This document shows, piece by piece, positions 56,403-64,000 of a stretch of DNA of 64,000 nucleotides. This stretch comes from Serinicoccus marinus DSM 15273 (GTDB lineage: Bacteria; Actinomycetota; Actinomycetes; Actinomycetales; Dermatophilaceae). A program made the translations under genes and the position numbers. Position 1 is the stretch's first letter, and every line of letters starts with the position of its first letter. The notes under the pieces were generated by a model. That model was not told the DNA's origin, did no database searches, and saw nothing but the letters and a program-made list of their open reading frames with translations. The stretch is taken from contig NZ_CP043808.1 of NCBI RefSeq assembly GCF_008386315.1, positions 1,612,001-1,676,000 of the forward strand, written 5' to 3'.

Positions 56403-57572
56403 ATGGACGCCGCGACCTACAGCATCTACGCGGTGCTGCTGCTGATCGAGTACGGCCTGAAGATCTGGGCCACCGGCGCCGTCCCGGAGAACCGCCGCCC
56501 GGCCGCGTCGTCTGCGTGGCTGCTGTTCATCCTCTTCGTGCCCGTGCTGGGTTTCCCGCTCTACTTCCTCATCGGCAGCAAGTACGTCTCCGGGCGGCGG
56601 CACGACATCCAGCGGCAGGCCAACCAGCTGCTGGCCGACCACGCCGACACCCTGCCCGACCTGCCGCAGGTGCAGCCCGAGCCGGACCTGGAGTCGATCC
56701 TGGGCATGAACCGGCGACTGACCGGCCTGTCCTGCGTCAGCGGCGCCTGCGAGGGGGTATACCCGGACACCGGTGACTTCTTCGCGGCGATCGCGGAGGC
56801 CGTCGACGGCGCGCGGGACTTCGTACACGTCGAGTTCTACATCGTGTCCTGGGACGGGAGCACCGACGTCGTCTTCCAGGCCCTGGAGCGGGCCGCCGCC
56901 CGGGGCGTCGAGGTCCGGCTGCTGCTGGACCACCTCGGCTCCCGCAAGTACCCGGGCCGCAGGGAGCTGCGCCGGCGGATGAGCGAGGCCGGCATCGACT
57001 GGCACCTCATGATGCCGCTCGAACCGCTGCTGGGGCAGTGGCGTCGGCCGGACCTGCGCAACCACCGCAAGCTCGTGGTCGTCGACGGCGAGACCGCCTT
57101 CGTCGGCTCGCACAACCTCATCGACCCGGCCTACGGGAGCGCGAAGAACGCCAGGATCGGCCGCGCCTGGAGCGACGTCTCCGTCGAGGTCAGCGGCGAC
57201 GTCGTGCTCCAGGTGTCCGCCGTCTTCGTGACCGACTGGTTCACCGAGACCGACGAGGACCTGGACCGGGAGCGATTCTTCCCCGACCAGCCCGACCTCG
57301 TCCCGGGTGGCGCGGCGCACGCGATGCAGCTCGTGCCCTCGGGGCCCGGCTTCCCCACCGAGCCCAACTGGCGGCTCTCTTCCGATCCTTCGCGCTGACC
57401 TACGAGATCATGCTGCTCGCCTTCGGGGGCCGACCTGGTCCGGGAGCTGCAGACCAACGACGTGGCCTACCGCGCGGCCTCCCGGCAGCTCACGCCGGAG
57501 GAGTGGATGGCGCGGCCCTGGCACCAGCGCCACGTCGACAACGTCTGCCGCCTCACCGCCGCGCTGATGTGA
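56403..57572 (+). pseudogene. Cardiolipin synthase-like PLD enzyme lacking the second HKD site
   Basis: Two N-terminal membrane helices (about residues 8-25 and 38-58) precede the first PLD half, with HKD-like NHRKLVVVDGETAFVGSHNLIDP. After FPTEPNWRL the sequence jumps to the family C-terminus (FRSFALTYEIMLLAFG, then DLVRELQTNDVAYR and the end VCRLTAALM). About 100 residues with the second HKD motif are missing, and one extra G near 57427 shifts the frame. A two-site enzyme could not work in this form. Assembly loss is possible, as in other genes of the window. Confidence 0.75.
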
Positions 57573-57621
57573 GCCGGTGCAGGCGGACGCCCTCCCGCCT
57601 GCACCGGCGGCGGGCGCGGCC

Positions 57622-57627
57622 TACGGT
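57622..57627 (+). promoter_or_regulatory. -10 element TACGGT, leaderless start of the aldo/keto reductase gene
   Basis: TACGGT ends 6 bases before the ATG at 57634, and no ribosome site lies between. Confidence 0.5.
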
Positions 57628-57633
57628 GGGCAG

Positions 57634-58458
57634 ATGCATACCCTCCGCGACGGCACCCCGGTCCCCCACGTCGGCTTCGGCACCTATCCCCTGCGTGGCG
57701 AGGAGGGGATCGAGGCGATGCTCTCGGCGCTCGAGGTGGGCTACCGCTACCTCGACACGGCGGTCAACTACGAGAACGAGCCGGAGGTGGGTGAGGCGCT
57801 GCGCCGCAGCGGTCTGCCCCGCGAGGACGTGCTCGTGGCGACGAAGATCCCCGGCCGGGCGCACCGGCGCGACGCGGCGATCACCAGCGTGGAGGAGTCG
57901 CTGGAGCGGCTGGGCCTGGAGCAGGTCGACGTCGCCCTCGTCCACTGGCCCAACCCCTCGCAGGGCCACTACGTCGAGGCCGTCGAGGCCCTGATCGAGT
58001 GCCGCGACCGGGGCCTGGTGCGGTATGTCGGCACCAGCAACTACACCGAGTCCCACCTGCGCGAGGTGCTGGCGGCGACCGGCGAGGCGCCGGTCCTCAA
58101 CCAGGTCGAGTGCCACCCGCTCTTCCCGCAGCAGGAGATGCTCCGCGTCCACGAGGAGCTGGGCGTGCTCACCCAGGCCTGGAGCCCGCTCGGCAAGCAA
58201 GAGGCGCAGTACGACGCCGCGCCGGTGACCGAGGCCGCCGAGCGGGCCGGGGTCTCTCCCGCCCAGGTCATCCTGCGCTGGCACCTGGACCGGGGCGTCA
58301 TGCCGCTGCCGAAGTCCGGGACGAGGAGCCGCCAGGAGTCCAACCTGGACGTCCTGGGCTTCGAGCTCGTGCCGGAAGAGGTCGAGGCCATCACGGCGCT
58401 CGGTCGCCCGGACGGCCGCCTCTTCGACGGCGACCCGGAGACGCACGAGGAGATGTAA
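57634..58458 (+). CDS. Aldo/keto reductase
   Basis: The 274-residue barrel enzyme has the tetrad Asp in YLDTAVNYENE, Tyr in the same block, Lys in LVATKIPGRA and His in ALVHWPNP. The NADPH-binding C-terminal LPKSGTRSRQESNLDVLGFEL is intact. It belongs to the 2,5-diketo-gluconate reductase-like group. The start ATG lies in GATGCATACC. It is monocistronic. Confidence 0.88.
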   Translation: MHTLRDGTPVPHVGFGTYPLRGEEGIEAMLSALEVGYRYLDTAVNYENEPEVGEALRRSGLPREDVLVATKIPGRAHRRDAAITSVEESLERLGLEQVDVALVHWPNPSQGHYVEAVEALIECRDRGLVRYVGTSNYTESHLREVLAATGEAPVLNQVECHPLFPQQEMLRVHEELGVLTQAWSPLGKQEAQYDAAPVTEAAERAGVSPAQVILRWHLDRGVMPLPKSGTRSRQESNLDVLGFELVPEEVEAITALGRPDGRLFDGDPETHEEM

Positions 58459-58550
58459 CGCCCGTCCACAGGGTCGGCCCGGGCCTCCCGCCGTCCACAG
58501 ATCTCGGCGGTCCTCTCCCCCGCCGCCGTGCCGCGGCCCAGGGTGGTGGC

Positions 58551-58901
58551 ATGGCGACGACGACGGCGGCACCGGCCAACGAGGTGCACCTCGCGGGGAG
58601 AGTCAGCGGTGAGCCGACCGAGCGTGAGCTGCCCAGCGGTGACGTGCTGGTGCAGCTGCGCGTGGTGGTCCCGCGACCGGCAGCACGCGGCCGCAGCGCC
58701 GCGGGGTCCCGGCAGCGCGTGGACACGATCGATGTGACCTGCTGGAGTGCCCGCTCGCGCCGGGCGGCGCTGCGGCTGGCCGACGGCGCGGGGGTCGAGG
58801 TCACCGGCGCGCTGCGTCGGCGCTTCTTCCGGACCGGCGCCGGCGCCGCGTCGCGGTACGACGTCGAGGCCACCTCGGTCCGCGAGGTGTCGCTGGAGTG
58901 A
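58551..58901 (+). CDS. Single-stranded DNA-binding (OB-fold) protein, short SSB paralogue
   Basis: The 116-residue protein has an SSB-type OB fold: [48 protein letters not shown] and GVEVTGALRRRFF. It lacks the acidic C-terminal tip that recruits partners in housekeeping SSB. It is probably an accessory SSB of repair or competence, but this is not fixed by context. Confidence 0.78.
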   Translation: MATTTAAPANEVHLAGRVSGEPTERELPSGDVLVQLRVVVPRPAARGRSAAGSRQRVDTIDVTCWSARSRRAALRLADGAGVEVTGALRRRFFRTGAGAASRYDVEATSVREVSLE

Positions 58902-58953
58902 CCCGTGTCGGGCGGGCCGGCCTGAGCGCGTCGGGACCGTCGCCGACCCGGCG

Positions 58954-59151
58954 TCAGCAGAGCCGGCGCAGCCCGGGCACCCGCCGCAGCAGCAGCACCA
59001 GCAGCCAGACCCGGTCGCGCAGGAAGTCGCCGGAGCCCCGGAAGCGGGCCGGGTCGAGCGCGAGCGCCCCGGACAGCATGACGAAGACCGGCACCACCCA
59101 CAGCAGCGGCAGGTCGAGCGCCCGTGCGACCCACCCGTCGACCGCGCCCAC
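58954..59151 (-). CDS. Small membrane protein, 65 residues
   Basis: Two hydrophobic stretches (LPLLWVVPVFVMLSGALAL, about residues 14-32, and DRVWLLVLLLRRVPGL near 46-61) and a plausible start make this a likely small membrane protein. It has no known family. The start faces the mutarotase gene across 57 bases. Confidence 0.45.
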   Translation of the reverse strand: MGAVDGWVARALDLPLLWVVPVFVMLSGALALDPARFRGSGDFLRDRVWLLVLLLRRVPGLRRLC

Positions 59152-59195
59152 CCCCGGTGGGTCCTGGGTCGCGGGCAGCCGCCGCCCGCCCCACG

Positions 59196-59201
59196 TAGCC
59201 T
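59196..59201 (+). promoter_or_regulatory. -10 element TAGCCT, leaderless start of the mutarotase gene
   Basis: TAGCCT ends 7 bases before the ATG at 59209, and a -35 is not clear. Confidence 0.45.
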
Positions 59202-59208
59202 GGGCACC

Positions 59209-60063
59209 ATGTCAGCCGAACACCTGCCCGCCCGGACCCACGAGGCCGGGCCCTCCCGTCTGGTGGCCTACGACCACGGGGCGCACCTGGCCACCTGGGA
59301 GCTGGCCGGGGCGCCGGTCGTGTGGTGCAGCGAGGAGGCCGTCCTCGACGGCAGCAAGGCGATCCGCGGCGGCGTCCCGGTGTGCTTCCCCTGGTTCGCC
59401 GACGGGCCCGCCGGGGACCTGTCCCCCGCCCACGGTGTCCTGCGCACCGCCACCTGGCACCTCGACACCGCGACCGGCGACGAGGTCTGGGCCTGGACGA
59501 TCACGGACCAGGACGTCGTGGGGAGCCCCGGCGCCGAGCACGTCGCCGGTCCGTTCCGGGTGAGGTATGCCGTCGCGCTCGGGCAGGAGGACGACGCGCC
59601 CGCCCTCGACCTGCGCCTCACGGTGCACAACCCTGGCGCGGCGCCGCTCCCGGTGGAGGTCGCGCTCCACACCTATCTCGGTGTCGCCGACGCGACGACG
59701 GCCACGGTGCACGGCCTTTCCGGCGCGGAGGCCCTCGACAAGGTCACCGGGCGTCGCGGCCGGGTCGAGGGCGCCGTCGGGTTCGAGGGCGAGACCGACC
59801 TCGTCGTCGACTCCCCCGGCTCGCCGGCGGTCGAGGTCCGGGACGGCACCCGCGCGCTGCGCGTGCGCTCGCACGGAGCCACGCAGACCGTCGTGTGGAA
59901 CCCCGGGGCGGAGAAGGCCGCCGCCATGAGCGACCTCGGCACGCAGGAGTGGCGCGAGTTCGTCTGCGTCGAGACCGCCGCCACCGCGGGCCTGGGCCTG
60001 ACCCTCGACCCGGGCGCGACGCATACCCTGGGGTGCACGATCGCCGTCCACCCCGCGAGCTGA
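59209..60063 (+). CDS. D-hexose-6-phosphate mutarotase (YeaD-type aldose epimerase)
   Basis: The 284-residue beta-sandwich protein has GSKAIRGGVPVCFPWF (about residues 47-62), SPAHGVLRTATW with the catalytic His, and EVALHTYLGV. EFVCVETA with the catalytic Glu region completes the set. The YeaD/YMR099c type interconverts anomers of glucose 6-phosphate. It is in tandem with the AI-2E gene 17 bases downstream. Confidence 0.87.
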   Translation: MSAEHLPARTHEAGPSRLVAYDHGAHLATWELAGAPVVWCSEEAVLDGSKAIRGGVPVCFPWFADGPAGDLSPAHGVLRTATWHLDTATGDEVWAWTITDQDVVGSPGAEHVAGPFRVRYAVALGQEDDAPALDLRLTVHNPGAAPLPVEVALHTYLGVADATTATVHGLSGAEALDKVTGRRGRVEGAVGFEGETDLVVDSPGSPAVEVRDGTRALRVRSHGATQTVVWNPGAEKAAAMSDLGTQEWREFVCVETAATAGLGLTLDPGATHTLGCTIAVHPAS

Positions 60064-60080
60064 CCCGGAGGCCCGAGCGC

Positions 60081-61564
60081 ATGCAGGAGAACGCCACCGG
60101 CGACGACGCCCCGTCGCTCGACGAGGGGCACGGCCTGGCGGGCGACGAGACGCCCCCGGGCGAGGTGCCGCCCGCCGATCCTGCCCGCCGCGACGAGGAC
60201 GCCAGCGCGGGGTCCTCTCCGACCGAGCCGGAGGCGGCCCGACCGGAGGTCGACCGCGGCGCGCTGATCCTGCAGGGCCTGCGGGGTGCCGCGGCCTGGT
60301 CCTGGCGGTTCCTGCTCGTCGTCGCGGCCGTCGTCGTCATCCTCTACGCCCTCGGGCGCGTGTGGGTGGGCGTGCTGCCCATCATCCTGGCCCTCATCGT
60401 CAGCTCGGTCCTCTGGCCGCCCGTGCGCTGGCTCCGCCGGCACCGGTGGCCGGGCGGCCTCGCGGCGGCGGCGGTGCTCCTCGCGGCGCTGGGGATCTTC
60501 AGCGGCATCATCGCCGCGATCGCCCCCGGCATCACCGGACAGGTGCGCCAGGTGGCCACCAACGCCGCGACCGGCGCCGACCTGGTGCTCACCTGGCTGT
60601 CCGGGCCACCGGTCAACCTGCAGAGCGACCAGCTCGACACCTACGTCGCCCGGGCCGCGGACTGGCTGCAGTCACGGGCCAGCGTGCTGGCCGAGGGCGC
60701 GCTGTCCACCCTCACGGCGGTCGGCTCGATCATGGTCACGACGATCCTCGTCCTGGTGCTCACCTTCTTCTTCCTCAAGGACGGGCACGCCTTCCTGCCC
60801 TGGCTGCGCAAGACGGTGGGTCGCAGCGCCGGGCTCTACCTGACTGAGGGGCTGGCCCGGGTCTGGGTGACCCTCGGCGGGTTCCTGCGCGCCCAGGCCG
60901 TGGTGGCTGCGGTGGACGCCCTCTTCATCTGGTGCTCTTCGGTGTGCCGCTGGCCTTCGCCCTGGCGGTCATCACCTTCTTCCTGTCCTTCATCCCCATC
61001 GTGGGCGCCTTCGTGGCCGGGGGCCTGGCCGTCCTGGTCGCCCTGGTGTCCAACGGCTGGGTCACCGCGCTGTGGGTCGTCCTCATCGTCATCGCCGTGC
61101 AGCAGGCGGAGAGCACCCTCGTGGCGCCGATGATGCACAGCAGGGTCATGTCGATGCACCCGGTGATCGTGTTGCTCGGGGTGGCGGCCGGCGGGACCCT
61201 GTGGGGTGTCCTCGGCGCCTTCCTGGCGGTCCCGGTCCTGGCCAGCGTGCTGACGCTGGTGCGCTTCGGCAGCGAGCACCTCGACCTGCGCACCGGTCAG
61301 CTGCACGCCGACGACCTGCGCAACGTGACGCCCCAGGGGCGCCAGGCCGCCGCGCTGGCCGAGAGTGCGGCACCCCTCTTCGCGCTCCGCGCCCGGCAGG
61401 CATACCTGCAGGCGGAGGACGAGCGCGGCGCGGCCCAGGTGGCCATGCTCGGTCGCACCGGCGAGCTCGCCGCGTCGCTGCGGGACCGCATCCTGTCCCC
61501 CATCCTGCGCCGCGACCGGGACCGGCACGCCGCCGACGACCAGGAGATGCGGCCCCCGACCTGA
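60081..61564 (+). CDS. AI-2E-family transporter (one frameshift)
   Basis: About 495 residues of the PerM/AI-2E exporter family are encoded: a long acidic cytoplasmic leader (about 75 residues), then membrane helices from LLVVAAVVVILYALGRVWVG. The C-terminal half (VPLAFALAVITFFLSFIPIVGAF, VMSMHPVIVLLGVAAGGTLWGVLGAFLAVPVLA) is in another frame. A net one-base loss near 60930 separates the two. Substrates of most members are unknown; some are Na+/H+ antiporters. A strong terminator follows. Confidence 0.83.
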
Positions 61565-61569
61565 CGCAG

Positions 61570-61600
61570 GACACCCCCGGCCCGAGGGGCCAGGGGTGTC
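61570..61600. terminator. Bidirectional hairpin terminator
   Basis: GACACCCCCGGCCC and GGGCCAGGGGTGTC form a 14-bp stem with one mismatch and a GAG loop. It sits between the convergent AI-2E and CsbD genes and can stop both transcripts. Confidence 0.75.
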
Positions 61601-61635
61601 GTGCGTGCGGCGGGCCACTCAGGGCCCGCGGTGGG

Positions 61636-61818
61636 TCACCGAGAGGAGTCCTTCCAGGCGTCCTTGACGTTCTCGCCCGCCTGCTTGACGTCGGCGCTCG
61701 TCTGGTCGGCCTTGCCCTCGGTCTCCATCCGCTCGTTGTCGGTGGCGTCGCCGAAGGCCTCCTTGGCCTTGCCCGAGGCCTCCTCGGCCTTGTTCGAGAT
61801 CTTGTCGCCGATTCCCAT
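61636..61818 (-). CDS. CsbD-family stress protein
   Basis: The 60-residue hydrophilic helical protein (MGIGDKISNKAEEASGKAKEAFG, followed by DNERMETEGKADQT) matches the CsbD family, usually induced by general stress. AAAGGAG lies just upstream of the ATG. The start is within CCGGTATGGG. Confidence 0.88.
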   Translation of the reverse strand: MGIGDKISNKAEEASGKAKEAFGDATDNERMETEGKADQTSADVKQAGENVKDAWKDSSR

Positions 61819-61924
61819 ACCGGCTCCTTTCGTCGTGGTCAACGACCTCAGCCTCGTCCCGGGTATGCCCGACCGCAAGCCGAAGAGGCACGTCGCGCCT
61901 CCCCCACGCCGGGGCCCGGGTCGC

Positions 61925-61930
61925 TAGCGT
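61925..61930 (+). promoter_or_regulatory. -10 element TAGCGT, leaderless start of the MFS gene
   Basis: TAGCGT ends 7 bases before the ATG at 61938, and no -35 is obvious. Confidence 0.5.
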
Positions 61931-61937
61931 GTGCGCC

Positions 61938-63325
61938 ATGACCTCTCCCCCGGTGCCGCGGGCCGACCCGGCGGCCGAGCGCACCCGGGCCCACCAACGG
62001 GCGTTCGGGTGGTACGACTGGGCCAACTCGGCCTACGTCACCACCACCGGCACGGTGCTCATCGCCCCCTACCTGACCGCGCTGGCGCGGGCCGACGCCT
62101 GCCCCGACCTCGCGGAGGGGCAGCGGTGCGAGCAGATGCTGTCCGTGCTCGGGATCCCGGTGGCCGTCGGGGCCGTGGCGCCCTACACCATCACCGTCGC
62201 GACCCTCGTCTCCGCCGTGGTCCTGCTCTTCGTCGGGGCGATCGCCGACCGCCACCCACGCCCGACCCGGCTGCTCGGCGGGCTCGCCTGGGTCGGCGCG
62301 GCCGCGGCCGCGTCCATGTTCTTCCTGCAGGGGAGCAACTGGCAGCTCGGCGTGCTGCTCATCGTCGTGGCGAACCTCTGCCTGGGCGCCTCGACCGTCG
62401 TCTACGACGCGCTGCTCGTCCGCGTCGCCGCGCCGGACGACCGCGACCGCGTCTCCTCCCGGGCCTGGGCCCTGGGCTACCTCGGTGGCGGCATCCTGCT
62501 CGCCCTCAACCTCGGTCTCATGCAGGCGCACGAGGCGCTGGGGATCTCCTACACCATGGCCGTGCGTCTCAACCTGCTCTCGGCCGGGCTGTGGTGGGGG
62601 TTGTTCACCCTCATCCCGGTGATCGGCCTGCGCCGCATCCGCGGCACCACCGCCGCCCCGGTGGAGCGCTCCGCGGGCGTCCTGGGCGGCACGCTCACCC
62701 AGCTCCGGGACACCTTCGGGGACCTGCGGGGCTACCCGCACACGCTGCTGTTCCTGCTCGCCTACCTGTTCTTCAACGACGGCATCCAGACCGTCATCTC
62801 CTCGGCCAGTCTCTACGGCAGCGAGGCGCTGGGCTTCGACACCAGCCAGCTCATCATCACCATCCTGCTGGTGCAGTTCGTCGCCTTCGGGGGAGCCTCG
62901 TGTTCGGCGCGATCGCCTCGCGCCTGGGCGCCAAGCGCACCGTCCTCGGCGGGCTGGTGATGTGGACGTTGGTCGTTGCCTTCGCCTACTTCGTGCCGAC
63001 CGGTGCCTTCACGATCTGGCTGGTCTGCGCTGTCTTCATCGGCACGGTCATGGGCGGGACCCAGGCGTTGTCCCGGTCGCTCTACTCCCAGCTCGTGCCG
63101 GCCGGCAAGGAGTCGGAGTACTTCAGCTTCTACCAGGCGATGGAGCGCGGGACGAGCTGGTTCGGCACCCTCGCCTTCGGCCTGACCTACCAGCTCACCG
63201 GCTCCTACCGGCCGGCGATCCTGGTGACCATCGCCTTCTTCGTGCTCGGCGGCCTCGTCCTCACCCGGGTGAACATGCGGCGCGGCATCGAGATGGCCGG
63301 CAACGAGCAGCCACGCATCGTCTAG
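61938..63325 (+). CDS. UMF1-type MFS transporter (one frameshift)
   Basis: About 462 residues of the Atg22/UMF1-like MFS branch are encoded: QRAFGWYDWANSAYVTTTGTVLIAPYL at the start, FVGAIADRHPRPTRLL, and FFNDGIQTVISSASLYG. The last part (FGAIASRLGAKRTVLGGLVMW, GGTQALSRSLYSQLVPAGKESEYFSFY) is in another frame, joined by one C restored near 62897. The substrate is unknown, but the group is often annotated as an amino-acid or drug effluxer. Its end converges with rbpA across a terminator. Confidence 0.86.
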
Positions 63326-63358
63326 ATCGGGCCTTTCGCCCGCCCCCCGGGACGACGA

Positions 63359-63395
63359 ACGGGGCGCGGCACGCTCCTCGCGTGCCACGCCCCGT
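63359..63395. terminator. Hairpin terminator between convergent MFS and rbpA genes
   Basis: ACGGGGCGCGGCACGC and GCGTGCCACGCCCCGT form a 16-bp stem with one mismatch and a five-base loop. The location between two gene ends suits a two-way terminator. Confidence 0.72.
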
Positions 63396-63430
63396 CCGGT
63401 CAGTCGTCCTGGTGCGACGAGCGGTGGGCC

Positions 63431-63790
63431 TCAGGCCGTGCGCTTGCGCCGCGGCTTCTCCCCGCGCATCTCGCGCAGCAGCCCGAGGCGCTCCTCGAGC
63501 AGCTCCTCCAGCTCGGGGATGGAGCGGCGCTCCAGCAGCATGTCCCAGTGGGTGCGCTGCGGCTTGGTCGCCTTGAGCTCCGGCTCCGGGCCGTTCTCGA
63601 GCTTGGCGTCCAGCCCGCACCGGCACTCCCAGATCGGGGGGATCTCGGCCTCGACGGAGAACGGCAGCTCGCTGACGTGCCCGTCCGGGCAGACGTAGCG
63701 GCTGATCTCACGGTCGCTGAAGGAGACGCCCTCGTCGCTCTCGAAGGACAGCCAGCTCAGGTTGGTGCCGCGAAGGGACCTCTCTGCCAT
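63431..63790 (-). CDS. rbpA: RNA polymerase-binding protein RbpA
   Basis: The 119-residue actinobacterial protein stabilises RNA polymerase holoenzyme with sigma-A-type factors. It has the RGTNLSWLSFESDEGV tail (about residues 7-22), the zinc-type core (RYVCPDGHVSELPFSVEAEIPPIWECRCG) and the sigma-binding C-terminal RTHWDMLLERRSIPELEELLEERL. A SigR-like promoter lies 98 bases upstream, as for rbpA in Streptomyces. It has a basic tail (KPRRKRT). Confidence 0.95.
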   Translation of the reverse strand: MAERSLRGTNLSWLSFESDEGVSFSDREISRYVCPDGHVSELPFSVEAEIPPIWECRCGLDAKLENGPEPELKATKPQRTHWDMLLERRSIPELEELLEERLGLLREMRGEKPRRKRTA

Positions 63791-63887
63791 GTGTGTTCCA
63801 CTCCCATCGTGTCGTGATCGACACGCGTGCTCGGTCGGTCTGCTCTGGCCGGGGCGGCCCGGCAGGCGCGCGGTGTCTAGGCGTGTC

Positions 63888-63914
63888 AACGCCTTCTGCT
63901 CGCCCTGTGTTCCC
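63888..63914 (-). promoter_or_regulatory. SigR-type (thiol-stress sigma) promoter of rbpA
   Basis: On the minus strand GGGAAC (63914-63909) and GTTG (63890-63887) are 18 bp apart, the consensus of SigR/SigH promoters (GGGAAY-N18-GTT). In Streptomyces rbpA is a SigR target, so the match is consistent with known control. Confidence 0.65.
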
Positions 63915-64000
63915 CACAACGCGCGCTCGCGCTCCGGTATACGGTGCGGCGTCGCCGTGCGGCCCGACTGATCAGTGTAGCGCCGAAGCGGTCGACGGGG

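Overview
The window is high-GC (roughly 72% by eye) and reads as chromosome of an actinobacterium in the order Micrococcales, most likely the Intrasporangiaceae/Ornithinimicrobiaceae group. The evidence is GTG starts, many leaderless -10/start arrangements, RbpA, the parA-scpA-scpB-rluB-cmk-der cluster and the pgsA/DUF881/sbp/gcvH/FHA/FtsR/DUF151/MerR/gcvP cluster. Assignment below order is inference.

Layout. 0-1.2 kb: the end of hisS and a cyclophilin lipoprotein, with short 32-bp-period repeats around them. 1.3-9.05 kb: a TrpR-like regulator and a complete translationally coupled histidine operon, hisG-D-C-B-H-A-F-IE. Its gene order, bifunctional HisB, HisIE fusion and HisA (not PriA) are those of gammaproteobacteria. 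9.1-11.0 kb: a small HTH protein with a Clp_N/SRPBCC fusion partner, and a membrane protein. 11.1-20.9 kb: the chromosome-maintenance block xerD, parA, scpAB, rluB, an LD-carboxypeptidase, cmk, a sulfurtransferase, sufE, der and tRNA-Pro(GGG).

21-34.2 kb: a catabolic island resembling an ectoine-utilisation cluster. It has a BCCT transporter, class III aminotransferase, aldehyde dehydrogenase, FadR-type GntR regulator, Asp/Glu racemase-like fragment, M20 deacylase/peptidase, class I aminotransferase, DoeA-like M24 hydrolase, D-2-hydroxyacid dehydrogenase, amidase and DUF3830 protein. Four matches to GATTGT-NN-ACAATC sit at its promoters, so I read it as one regulon of the GntR protein. The likely route is uptake, ring opening (DoeA-like), deacetylation (M20 or amidase), transamination and oxidation to aspartate.

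34.3-43.7 kb: pgsA-like enzyme, DUF881-sbp-DUF881, gcvH, FHA protein, FtsR-like MerR, DUF151, a second MerR, a glycine riboswitch and gcvP. 43.8-64 kb: mostly single-gene housekeeping and envelope functions (GCS2 ligase, phosphatase, OsmC, decayed APC permease, YetF, GNAT, hydrolase, YciO, CsoR-type regulator, RlmC, DoxX, HIT, cupin, YihY, PLD enzyme, aldo/keto reductase, SSB-like protein, mutarotase, AI-2E exporter, CsbD, UMF1 MFS). It ends with rbpA behind a SigR-type promoter.

Two window-wide signals stand out. First, the octamer GGTATGCC/GGCATACC occurs about 34 times and forces rare codons (TAT, ATA, GCA, GTA) in all reading frames. Second, at least fifteen genes, including hisD, sufE and gcvP, carry single-base frameshifts or clean internal deletions. 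Many of these are probably sequence or assembly errors rather than real pseudogenes.
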